In this document: positions 1 to 6,757 of the stretch, in pieces | Numbering within the stretch: the first letter of the stretch is position 1 | Layout: the number at the start of each line of letters is the position of its first letter | Source of the DNA: Desulfocapsa sp. | Lineage (GTDB): Bacteria > Desulfobacterota > Desulfobulbia > Desulfobulbales > Desulfocapsaceae | DNA: 6,763 nucleotides | Assembly: GCA_029934915.1 (NCBI GenBank) | Contig: JAOZLI010000150.1 | Coordinates: 1 to 6,763 of the forward strand | Direction: 5' to 3' | Program-made: the position numbers and the translations under genes | The notes under the pieces: model-generated | Databases searched by the model: none | What the model was told of the DNA's origin: nothing | What the model saw: the letters and a program-made list of their open reading frames with translations, nothing else

Positions 1-95
1 GGGGCAAAGATTCCGGGGCGTACATTTTTTGCACGTTTACAATATACTTTTTGACTGAATATGTACATCCCAACAATCGGATAGTTCAGAAGAAT

Positions 96-1064
96 ATGGA
101 ACAGATAAAAAACAGAGCTGTAAGGATACCACGGGCCGGAGTAGTATTGGCCTGTATTGGTATCATTCTGTCTTGTTTTTCTGTGCCAACGCAGGCACAG
201 GCGGTTGATGAAATCTATCTTGTGCTGAGTTCTGAAGCTTTACCTTATCGTCTGGCAGCAGATGCTTTGCAGTCCTCTCTTCAAAGTGAAAACCTTCCCA
301 ATAGGATTCTTTCCTCAGAAAAACTTGAAGGTCTGACTACCCAGCTTTTGCAAAAACAATACCCGTCCAAGCTCTGGGTTGCAATTGGTAGTCGAGCTGC
401 GTCTCAATTAAATAAACTGTTACCTTTATCCACTCGTCTTGTCTATTGTATGGTTGCAGATCCTGCAAAGATTGGGCTTGCTGAGGACAGAGAACTGGTG
501 GCAGGGGTGTCGGTCACCAAACCGATATGGGAACAATTTGCAATTATTGGAGATGCTATTCCTGATTTACACTCAATTGGACTGTTGTATCGTTCCTCCT
601 CACAACCATCCATGCAGATGCTTGTGGAAGTGACAGAAGAACTCCCAAAAGGATGGAAGCTTGAAGCGGTTGATGTGGATGCGATGTCGACAATGGGCCT
701 GGCTATTCAGGAACTTGTGGCACGCAATGTGGACTTGATATGGACCAAGGCCGATTCTTCCATTTACAACAGAGCCACAGTCAAGAGTCTGCTTCTAGTC
801 TCTCTTCGAAATGGTGTCCCGGTTTTTGGTTTTTCCCGTTCTTTTGTGAAGGCTGGAGCCTTGCTTGGATTGACGGCTGACCCAATTATGCAGGGGCAAT
901 ATGCTGCGTCTCTGATATTGAATTGTCTGGGTGTTGATGAGCAAAATAATTGTCTATTTACTTCTGGTGTTAAGCTTTCTGTTAACAAGGTAGTGGCTGA
1001 CAGGCTTGGTATTGTTCTGCCAGAAGCGCTACTGATCCAGGCCTCTGATATCAGGAAGTTGTAA
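96..1064 (+). CDS. Periplasmic ABC_sub_bind-family substrate-binding protein, probable ligand-sensing partner of the adjacent kinase
   Basis: Predicted exported solute-binding protein of 322 residues. The ATG at 96 is preferred over a TTG at 51 because it places a Sec signal peptide at the N-terminus: a basic stretch (residues 5-13), a hydrophobic core (about 15-30) and an A-Q-A cleavage site after residue 36. The ribosome binding site is weak (AGAAGA ending two bases before the ATG), and the frame stays open to the left edge of the window, so the start is not certain. The mature part shows ABC_sub_bind (COG2984) features: LWVAIGSRAA at about 93-102, YCMVADPAKIGL at about 117-128, an AGVS turn near 136-139, and a C-terminal stretch with VPVFGFSRSFVKAGALLGL (about 241-259) followed by ADP and a G/A-rich helix. 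Members usually work with a permease and ATPase, but none lies in the window. The gene instead overlaps a sensor kinase gene by one base, so a sensing role as in TorT-TorS or LuxP-LuxQ is inferred. The ligand cannot be read from the sequence. Confidence 0.85.
   Translation: MEQIKNRAVRIPRAGVVLACIGIILSCFSVPTQAQAVDEIYLVLSSEALPYRLAADALQSSLQSENLPNRILSSEKLEGLTTQLLQKQYPSKLWVAIGSRAASQLNKLLPLSTRLVYCMVADPAKIGLAEDRELVAGVSVTKPIWEQFAIIGDAIPDLHSIGLLYRSSSQPSMQMLVEVTEELPKGWKLEAVDVDAMSTMGLAIQELVARNVDLIWTKADSSIYNRATVKSLLLVSLRNGVPVFGFSRSFVKAGALLGLTADPIMQGQYAASLILNCLGVDEQNNCLFTSGVKLSVNKVVADRLGIVLPEALLIQASDIRKL
1053..1058 (+). promoter_or_regulatory. Ribosome binding site of the hybrid kinase, inside the end of the binding-protein gene
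   Basis: AGGAAG lies five bases before the ATG at 1064. It is inside the last codons of the upstream gene, whose TAA stop shares its final A with the ATG (TAATG). This fixes the kinase start and suggests termination-reinitiation coupling, which would keep the two products in proportion. Confidence 0.7.
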
Positions 1065-4000
1065 TGATACCATTTTTATCAAAGGATTATTCCCTTCGTA
1101 CAAAAGCGACACTTATTGTGGTTGCTGTCGTCTCCGTTTCCCTTTCTCTTGCCACAGCCATTAATATTTTTCAAACCAATAAACTGATTGAGGTTGAGCA
1201 GAAAAAATCCGCAGAATCCATTGTGCAGGGTTTGGCACAGGCAGCAGAGTTACCAATGATTGTGCAGGATAAACAGGAACTGGACAGGTTACTGGATGGT
1301 TTTCTCTGGAATGAACAGATTCAGTTTTTGCTTATTTATAACAAGAATAACGAACTTGTCGCTCAGCGTGTGCTGGAAGAGTATCCCTTTACTCAATTTA
1401 CTCGCTATGGCAGAGCGCAAAGATCTTTACTGGTTGAACATCCAATTGTGTTCCAGACGGAGAAAAATTTTACACCATGGAAATCCGCCGTATCGGATAT
1501 GAGAACGGTGGAGGATAAGGTGGTGGGTAAAGTGCTCGTTGCTCTTTCCCTTAGTGCTGTTCGTCAGGCGCAGTTGCATCAGGCCTTTGTTTCGCTTATT
1601 GCCGCAATTATTGCCGCAGCTTTTGGAATATTTCTGATTGTAAAATTTATTGGTGACTGGACCCGCCGTGTTGACGTTTTGGTGTCAGCCAGTGATGCTA
1701 TGCGAGGTGGCGATTTCAGCCATCGTGTACCCACGGGTGCCAAGGATGAAATTGGCAAATTGGCCCTGGCCTTTGAGGCGATGCGTGCAGCGGTCAGGCA
1801 GCGTGATATCGAATTGCATGAGTTAATGGATTCTCTCCATGATCTCGTTCGGGAACGAACCGAGAAACTGGAAAATGCGATGCTTGAGGCGCAGACTGCC
1901 AACGAGGCAAAGTCAAGTTTTCTGGCCAATATGAGCCATGAAATCAGGACACCCATGAATGCTATTATCGGCATGGTTGGGTTGTCGCTTAATAAAAAAC
2001 TCAGTCCTAAATTACGTGAATACCTGTTGACGGTAAGATCTTCTGCCGAGTCACTTCTGGCTATTATCAACGACATTCTTGATTTTTCAAAAATTGAAGC
2101 GGGGAAGATTCGTCTTGAACATGTTGATTTTCATCTCCAGCAACTCTTTGAAAAACTGGCCGATTTATTTAGTGATCAGGCGACATTTAGAAATGTAGAG
2201 TTGGTTGTTGGGATTGAACCCGGGATTCCTGTGGCTCTTTGTGGCGATCCATTGCGGCTTGAGCAGGTTTTTATCAATCTTCTTGGTAATGCGATTAAGT
2301 TTACAGAAGAAGGTGTTATTTTTGTCCATGCCACGCTTGATTCAGAAACAGAAAAAGGGGTTCGTATCCTTTTTTCTGTCAGTGATACAGGTGTTGGCAT
2401 ACGTGAAGAACAGTATGAAACGCTCTTTGAGCCCTTTACTCAGGCTGATGGTTCCATGACGCGTGAATACGGTGGAACAGGGCTCGGACTTTCTATTTGT
2501 CGTCGTCTGGTTAATCTACACGGTGGTGAAATCTGGGTGGACAGCACTGTTGGAGAGGGAACCACAATCTTTTTTACTGCAGAATTTACCAGGCAGGAGA
2601 AGGCTCGTGAAATCCAATATGTTGTTCCTGCTACCATACGAGGCCTCAGGATTCTGCTTATTGATGATAATAAAACCGCACGATGTATTACCAGTAAGAT
2701 GCTTGAATCATTTCATTTTCAGGTCGATGTCGTTGCTTCCTGTGTTGAAGGTTTGGAGATGTTTGAGAAAGCTGCAAAGGGCTATGATTTACTTCTTGTG
2801 GATTGGCGAATGCCGGAAGTCGATGGTATTGAATGTGCCCGCAGGTTTAAACAGATGGCGGAGGCAGAGGATCTTCCCATTATTATGCTGACAGCCTTTG
2901 GCGGAGAACGTGAAGTTGTTTTTGCCAAAGAAGCTGGCGTTGATAATTTTTTGACCAAGCCGGTGAAGCAGTCTCTTCTTTTTGATACAATCATGGATAT
3001 ATTCAATTATCCCGAAGCGATGCATTCTACTCTTGATGCACATACATCCCCTCTTGAAGTGGTCAGTTCTGAGCATTTATCTGGTGTTCGCGTGTTGCTG
3101 GCTGAAGACAATCGCATTAATCAGAATGTGGCAAGGGAGTTACTTGAAAGTGTTGGCATTATAGTGGAAATTGCCAACAATGGTCAGGAAGCAGTGCATA
3201 TCCTGCAGGATAGGGGCGAAGAATTTGATGCGGTGCTTATGGATATTCAGATGCCTGTGATGGACGGCTTTGAGGCCACTAGGATTATACGGAAAAATCC
3301 GGCTCTGAACGATCTTGTAGTTATCGCCGTGACTGCCCATGCCATGCAGGGAGATAGGGATCGTTGCATGGCAATTGGTATGAATGATTATGTTGCAAAA
3401 CCAATTACCCCAGAGCTGCTTTTTTCTGTTTTAACCCGCTGGACTCGTCCTGATCAACTGGAAGATATTTATAAAGATGAAAAACTTTCATTTCCATCCT
3501 CTGAAGCCATGGAAAATCTTCCTGAATCACTGCCCGGTCTACATGTGAAGTCTGGAGTTGCCAGGATGGCAGGCAATGTGAACGCTTATTGTCGTATGTT
3601 GAAAGACCTGCTCCAGTTTGGTACAGAGGTTTGTGCGAATATCTCTATGCTGTTAAAATCTGATATTCCTGCTGCTATCAAGGAGATTCATACCCTGAAA
3701 GGGACGGCAGCCAATCTTTCTGCCAATGATTTACAGGGTATCAGTTTGAAGTTTGAGCTTGCTTTACGGGAAATTGTTGAGGGAAGAAGTGGCGAAAACT
3801 CTTATGTACATGCCGATGAAGCTCTGGAGCATTACTCTGTCCTCATTGAGGCAAGCTTGGCTCAACTGGAAAAATCCGTGGAAGAGTTGGAAGCATTATC
3901 TGGATATACTGATACCTCAGCCAAACAGGTTTTTGTTACGGCAATTGATTTGCAGGAATTATTGCAACTGCTGAAGCGCTTGTATCTGATGGTTGATGAT

Positions 4001-4180
4001 TCTGACCCTATGGCTGAAGATTTCTGGTATGAGAAAAAGAAATTTTTTCTTGGTCATGGTGTGGATGAAGAGATAACCAGAATGGAGAACCATCTGCGTA
4101 ATTATAATTTTGAACGTGCTGTTGATTTTATCCACAGGATAGAAAGCGCCTTGAAAAAAAAAGGAATAGAGCATGACTAA
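1064..4180 (+). CDS. Membrane hybrid sensor histidine kinase (TM-sensor-TM-HAMP-HisKA-HATPase-REC-REC-Hpt)
   Basis: Inner-membrane hybrid kinase of 1038 residues. TM1 (about 15-36) and TM2 (about 175-196) flank a periplasmic domain of about 135 residues that resembles CHASE8-type sensors; this label is tentative. A HAMP domain (about 197-249) and a coiled coil (about 245-285) follow, with no PAS domain. HisKA carries SHEIRTP with phosphoacceptor H292. The ATPase domain shows the N box (N409 in NLLGNAIKFT), G1 (DTGVGI, 441-446), F box (FEPF, 455-458) and G2 (GGTGLGL, 470-476). REC1 (about 528-645) has D534/D535, D580, T610 and K632. REC2 (about 674-792) has E681/D682, D727, T757 and K779. The Hpt domain (about 825-930) carries H876 in HTLKGTAANL. 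A further helical tail of about 85 residues follows. All key residues for ATP use and phosphotransfer are present, so a working ArcB/BarA/TorS-style phosphorelay is expected. The gene lies between a binding-protein gene and an HD-GYP regulator gene and overlaps both, so these are its likely input and output. Confidence 0.95.
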   Translation: MIPFLSKDYSLRTKATLIVVAVVSVSLSLATAINIFQTNKLIEVEQKKSAESIVQGLAQAAELPMIVQDKQELDRLLDGFLWNEQIQFLLIYNKNNELVAQRVLEEYPFTQFTRYGRAQRSLLVEHPIVFQTEKNFTPWKSAVSDMRTVEDKVVGKVLVALSLSAVRQAQLHQAFVSLIAAIIAAAFGIFLIVKFIGDWTRRVDVLVSASDAMRGGDFSHRVPTGAKDEIGKLALAFEAMRAAVRQRDIELHELMDSLHDLVRERTEKLENAMLEAQTANEAKSSFLANMSHEIRTPMNAIIGMVGLSLNKKLSPKLREYLLTVRSSAESLLAIINDILDFSKIEAGKIRLEHVDFHLQQLFEKLADLFSDQATFRNVELVVGIEPGIPVALCGDPLRLEQVFINLLGNAIKFTEEGVIFVHATLDSETEKGVRILFSVSDTGVGIREEQYETLFEPFTQADGSMTREYGGTGLGLSICRRLVNLHGGEIWVDSTVGEGTTIFFTAEFTRQEKAREIQYVVPATIRGLRILLIDDNKTARCITSKMLESFHFQVDVVASCVEGLEMFEKAAKGYDLLLVDWRMPEVDGIECARRFKQMAEAEDLPIIMLTAFGGEREVVFAKEAGVDNFLTKPVKQSLLFDTIMDIFNYPEAMHSTLDAHTSPLEVVSSEHLSGVRVLLAEDNRINQNVARELLESVGIIVEIANNGQEAVHILQDRGEEFDAVLMDIQMPVMDGFEATRIIRKNPALNDLVVIAVTAHAMQGDRDRCMAIGMNDYVAKPITPELLFSVLTRWTRPDQLEDIYKDEKLSFPSSEAMENLPESLPGLHVKSGVARMAGNVNAYCRMLKDLLQFGTEVCANISMLLKSDIPAAIKEIHTLKGTAANLSANDLQGISLKFELALREIVEGRSGENSYVHADEALEHYSVLIEASLAQLEKSVEELEALSGYTDTSAKQVFVTAIDLQELLQLLKRLYLMVDDSDPMAEDFWYEKKKFFLGHGVDEEITRMENHLRNYNFERAVDFIHRIESALKKKGIEHD
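4161..4165 (+). promoter_or_regulatory. Ribosome binding site of the HD-GYP regulator, inside the kinase gene
   Basis: AAGGA stands seven bases before the ATG at 4173 and forms the end of a run of nine A bases (4154-4162). The ATG lies inside the kinase gene, whose TAA ends at 4180, so the two genes overlap by eight bases. In the regulator's frame a TAG at 4167-4169 closes the frame just upstream, so no earlier start is possible. Confidence 0.75.
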
Positions 4181-5210
4181 ACAGCAAAATAGAATTCTCC
4201 TTGTTGATGATATCCCTGCGAACATCAAAATTTTAGTGGGGGCCTTACGGCAAAATTACAAGCTTGTTGTCGCTACAAATGGTGCTGATGCCGTAAAAAC
4301 TGCCTTGGAAAAACAGCCGGATCTTATCCTGCTGGATGTGATGATGCCGGGTATGGATGGCTACGAAGTCTGTAAGGTTTTAAAGTCGCGTGCGGAAACA
4401 GCGGATATCCCAATTATTTTTGTCACAGCCATGAGTGACGAAAAGGACGAAACGCGTGGCTTTTTGCTTGGTGCTGTGGATTATATCGTAAAACCTGTTA
4501 ATCCGGTGATAGTCAAGGCACGGGTGCAGACGCATATTGCTCTGCGCGTGGCGCAGGCAGAGTTACAACGACACAGAGATGAGCTGGAGGAAATGGTTCT
4601 TGAACGAACCCGTGAACTGCGTGATACGCAGATAGAGATAACCAACAGGCTTGTACAGGCAGCAGAATATCATGATCATCAGACCAGCCGTCATATTACC
4701 AGGATGGCGCATTATTGTGTGATTCTTGGGCGTGCCCATGGCATGAAAGAAAATGAGCTGACCCTCTTTTTTCATGCTACTGCCATGCATGATATTGGGA
4801 AGGTGGGAATAAGTGATGCTATTTTACACAAAAAGGGAACCCTTACTCCCGATGAATTTGAAGAGATGAAACGACATACTCTGATTGGCGCAGATCTGCT
4901 GTATGGGGCAGAGAATGAGCTTATGAATATGGCTCATCTTATCGCCTTGACGCATCATGAGAAATGGGATGGCACAGGGTTTCCTCTCGGTTTAAAAGGG
5001 GAGGAGATACCGTTTGCCGGACGTGTTGCAGCATTGTGTGATGTCTTTGATGCCCTGTCTTCAGAGCGCCCGTATAAAGAAGCCTGGCCTCTTGAAGATG
5101 CCAAGAAAGTCATCATTGAACAGAAAGGTATTCACTTTGATCCGTATGTTGTTGAGTTGTTTGAGGATAATTATGAGAAGATTGAAGAAGTGTATAACAA
5201 AGTAAAATGA
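4173..5210 (+). CDS. Response regulator with HD-GYP domain, predicted cyclic di-GMP phosphodiesterase (RpfG type)
   Basis: Cytoplasmic response regulator of 345 residues. An N-terminal REC domain (about 6-122) has D12/D13, phosphoacceptor D55 in LLDVMMPGMDG, T85 and K107. A charged helical linker (about 123-158), probably a coiled coil, connects it to an HD-GYP domain (about 155-345). Expected metal ligands are present by motif matching: E165 and H174 in the first helices, H206-D207 and K210 in HDIGK, H235, H261-H262, and D290 in CDVFDAL. The signature reads HHEKWDGTGFP (261-271), so the name-giving GYP is GFP here. This is a conservative change that removes no metal ligand. HD-GYP enzymes linearise cyclic di-GMP to pGpG or GMP. 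Some hydrolyse 3',3'-cGAMP instead, and that cannot be excluded. The gene overlaps the hybrid kinase gene by eight bases, so the kinase Hpt domain is the probable phosphodonor. The product resembles RpfG, which works with the hybrid kinase RpfC, but here a binding protein is added upstream. Confidence 0.93.
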   Translation: MTKQQNRILLVDDIPANIKILVGALRQNYKLVVATNGADAVKTALEKQPDLILLDVMMPGMDGYEVCKVLKSRAETADIPIIFVTAMSDEKDETRGFLLGAVDYIVKPVNPVIVKARVQTHIALRVAQAELQRHRDELEEMVLERTRELRDTQIEITNRLVQAAEYHDHQTSRHITRMAHYCVILGRAHGMKENELTLFFHATAMHDIGKVGISDAILHKKGTLTPDEFEEMKRHTLIGADLLYGAENELMNMAHLIALTHHEKWDGTGFPLGLKGEEIPFAGRVAALCDVFDALSSERPYKEAWPLEDAKKVIIEQKGIHFDPYVVELFEDNYEKIEEVYNKVK

Positions 5211-5236
5211 AAAGAGAACCGCTTCTCTCTATTTTA
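5203..5236. terminator. Bidirectional terminator between convergent gene groups
   Basis: A perfect six-base-pair stem, AGAGAA (5213-5218) with TTCTCT (5223-5228), closes a CCGC loop. An outer perfect arm, TAAAAT (5203-5208) with ATTTTA (5231-5236), flanks it, separated by small internal loops. Read on the plus strand the hairpin is followed by CTATTTTA. Read on the minus strand it is followed by TTTCATTTTA. The structure spans the 23-base gap between the stop codons of the HD-GYP gene and the TM2 gene and touches both gene ends. The stem is short and AT-rich, so termination may be incomplete. Confidence 0.6.
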
Positions 5237-5638
5237 TGATGTCTGGTTTATAAAATCGACCTGCTCATTCAAAGTCCAGAAATCATAAATAATCCCGATA
5301 AGAAACAATCCGCCTGTCAGTAAATATAAAATTCCTGAAATCCACTTTCCCTGGTAAAAGCGGTGTATTCCGAAGGCTCCCAGGAAGGTTAGAAGAATCC
5401 AGGCGATATTGTAATCTATTGGCCCGTCTTTAAATTTCAGTGAAGCATTTCTGCTCATTCCCGGAATAAGAAAGAGATCCACAATCCAGCCGATGAAAAA
5501 GAGTCCCAGGGTAAAGAAGTAGATTGTACCTGTGATAGGGCGTCCGTAATAAAAGCGATGAGCCCCTAAGAATCCGAAAATCCAAAGGATATAACCAATT
5601 ACCGGGGGGTGCGTTTCGTCAGCGTGCTGCTGTTCCAT
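5234..5638 (-). CDS. Small membrane protein with two tandem TM2 domains
   Basis: Predicted inner-membrane protein of 134 residues made of two copies of the TM2 domain (PF05154 type). Copy 1 covers about 12-58 and has HRFYYG at 27-32. Copy 2 covers about 76-122 and has HRFYQG at 92-97. Over 32 aligned residues from the HRFY motif on, the copies share 16 identities by my alignment, including the later G-L-F-x-I-G and an aspartate (D54, D119). Each copy would form two short membrane helices joined by a tight turn, giving about four in all, with a polar linker at 61-77 and no signal peptide. Bacterial TM2 proteins have no firmly established function, and none is assigned here. The gene starts three bases after the nagZ-like stop codon and probably depends on that transcript. 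Its ATG is supported by TTGGAA six bases upstream. Confidence 0.88.
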   Translation of the reverse strand: MEQQHADETHPPVIGYILWIFGFLGAHRFYYGRPITGTIYFFTLGLFFIGWIVDLFLIPGMSRNASLKFKDGPIDYNIAWILLTFLGAFGIHRFYQGKWISGILYLLTGGLFLIGIIYDFWTLNEQVDFINQTS

Positions 5639-5641
5639 AGT

Positions 5642-6676
5642 TTATTCCAATTTTTGTTTTATGGTTTTAACCCGTTGCAGAGCTTCATAAATTCTCGTTT
5701 CCTCAAGTACTCCCTCATCTATCCTGGCAAGTACAGCAGGAATTATTCTGTCCATGATAAGTGGTTCGTATTTGAGGTTGTTTCCTATGATAATCATATC
5801 TGCGCCAGCTGCAAGGGCTAGACATACAGCTTCTTCAATTCCATATTTATCAGTGATGGCTTTCATCTGCAGGTCATCCGTGATGACCAGGCCAGTAAAG
5901 CCAAGAGTGCCACGTAAGAGTGTGTTTACAACATTGGCCGACAGGCTTGTGGGATATTCAGGGTCGAGATCTCCATGGAAGAGATGGCCCGGCATTACAC
6001 AATCTGCCAGCTGTTGTTCAATTAGAAGTTTGAATGGCGTCAGTTCTTCTTCCTGCCAGGTTGCTGATATGTCGGTAAATCCAAGGTGGGAGTCTGTTCT
6101 GGAACTGCCATGACCAGGGAAATGTTTCAGGCAACTGAGGATATTCTGTTTTTTGTGCTCCCTGATCCATATGGCAGCGTGGCGAACAAGGGTCTCGCTG
6201 TTTGCGGAAAAACTGCGCCCGAGTTTGCCAATCACCGGATTGTCTGGGAATGTGTTGAGGTCAACGGAGGGTGCCAGGTTGAAATTGATGCCCAGATGTT
6301 TAAGAGTAGCAGCGGTACAGGATGCCTGGATAGCAGTAAGAGTCGGATCATCTGCCCGTCCCATCACTTCAGGACTTTCAGTTTTTGGAAAACCTGCCTC
6401 AGTTTTTAGTCGTCTGACCATCCCGCCTTCCTGATCAATAGCAATAAGTAGTGGGGAGGAAGATGCCTGTTGCTGCAGGCTCCGGGTAAGAGTTTTTACC
6501 TGGGCTGGGCTGGTAATGTTATTTTTTGTTTTGTGTTTAGCCAGTAATTTATCAAAAAGGATAACCCCACCAAGGTTCTTATGGTGGATATCGTTTACGA
6601 TTGGGTTTTCGGGAGTGAGTTCTGCACCTTTGAAACCCAACATGAAAAGTTGGCCTATTTGGTTTTTAAGATCCAT
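5642..6676 (-). CDS. nagZ: NagZ-like beta-N-acetylhexosaminidase, glycoside hydrolase family 3
   Basis: Single-domain GH3 hydrolase of 344 residues, close to the length of E. coli NagZ. NagZ removes N-acetylglucosamine from anhydro-muropeptides in the cytoplasm during peptidoglycan recycling. Visible motifs are DQEGGMVRRL (81-90), LAPSVDLN (134-141), GRSFS (153-157), the NagZ loop KHFPGHG (184-190) followed by DSH (D195, S196, H197) that supplies the His/Asp general acid-base, and VITDDLQM (264-271) with the expected nucleophile D267. No signal peptide or lipobox is seen. In-frame TAG at 6724-6722 stands 15 codons upstream with no usual start between, so the ATG at 6676 is well supported and a cytoplasmic location is likely. 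The residues after KHFPGHG are SSRT rather than the DT-type spacer of some NagZ proteins, so it may belong to a NagZ-like subgroup. No strong Shine-Dalgarno sequence precedes it. It is the first gene of a pair with the TM2 gene. Confidence 0.93.
   Translation of the reverse strand: MDLKNQIGQLFMLGFKGAELTPENPIVNDIHHKNLGGVILFDKLLAKHKTKNNITSPAQVKTLTRSLQQQASSSPLLIAIDQEGGMVRRLKTEAGFPKTESPEVMGRADDPTLTAIQASCTAATLKHLGINFNLAPSVDLNTFPDNPVIGKLGRSFSANSETLVRHAAIWIREHKKQNILSCLKHFPGHGSSRTDSHLGFTDISATWQEEELTPFKLLIEQQLADCVMPGHLFHGDLDPEYPTSLSANVVNTLLRGTLGFTGLVITDDLQMKAITDKYGIEEAVCLALAAGADMIIIGNNLKYEPLIMDRIIPAVLARIDEGVLEETRIYEALQRVKTIKQKLE
5645..5650 (-). promoter_or_regulatory. Ribosome binding site of the TM2 gene, inside the nagZ-like gene end
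   Basis: On the minus strand TTGGAA lies six bases before the ATG at 5638, immediately ahead of the TAA stop (5644-5642) of the nagZ-like gene. The site is weak to moderate. Its location suggests that ribosomes finishing the first gene help start the second. Confidence 0.5.
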
Positions 6677-6728
6677 ATTGTATCTGAAGTTCGGAATGTT
6701 AGATTGAATGGCAAGTGCGATCTATTTA

Positions 6729-6757
6729 ATTCTCATTCTTTATTACTGTATCGTCAA
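6729..6757 (-). promoter_or_regulatory. Candidate sigma-70-type promoter for the nagZ-like/TM2 pair
   Basis: On the minus strand TTGACG (6757-6752, five of six to the -35 consensus) and GAGAAT (6734-6729, four of six to the -10 consensus) are separated by 17 bases, in an AT-rich stretch. Transcription would begin near 6722, leaving a leader of about 45 bases before the ATG at 6676. The spacing and position are right, but the -10 match is modest and there is no experimental support. Confidence 0.4.

Noticed and set aside
1..19. GGGGC repeated at 1-5 and 15-19 at the window edge
   Set aside because: Only two five-base copies are seen and the left context is missing, so no repeat or element can be called.
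20..66. Inverted repeat GTACAT (20-25) / ATGTAC (61-66) around -10-like sequences TACAAT (38-43) and TATACT (43-48)
   Set aside because: A six-base palindromic pair over this distance is likely by chance, and neither -10-like hexamer has a fair -35 box 16-18 bases upstream. I could not support a promoter or operator here.
51..95. TTG start at 51 for the binding-protein gene
   Set aside because: It adds 15 polar residues before a well-formed signal peptide and has no ribosome binding site. The ATG at 96 fits an exported protein better, though its own ribosome binding site is weak.
144..185. Possible lipoprotein signal in the binding protein (cysteines in LAC and LSC near residues 20 and 27)
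   Set aside because: Both cysteines sit inside the hydrophobic core and have leucine at the -2 position, which fits a lipobox poorly. The A-Q-A site after residue 36 is a better ordinary signal peptidase site.
1579..2076. Long minus-strand open frame (165 codons) opposite the HAMP/HisKA part of the kinase
   Set aside because: It lies wholly antisense to strongly conserved kinase motifs, its translation is rich in Ser, Arg and Ala with no domain I recognise, and no ribosome binding site stands out. It is a shadow frame.
5754..6113. Plus-strand open frame opposite the nagZ-like gene (119 codons), with others at 6086-6434
   Set aside because: They run antisense to conserved GH3 motifs, including KHFPGHG and the nucleophile region, and their translations show no recognisable domains. 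They are shadow frames.
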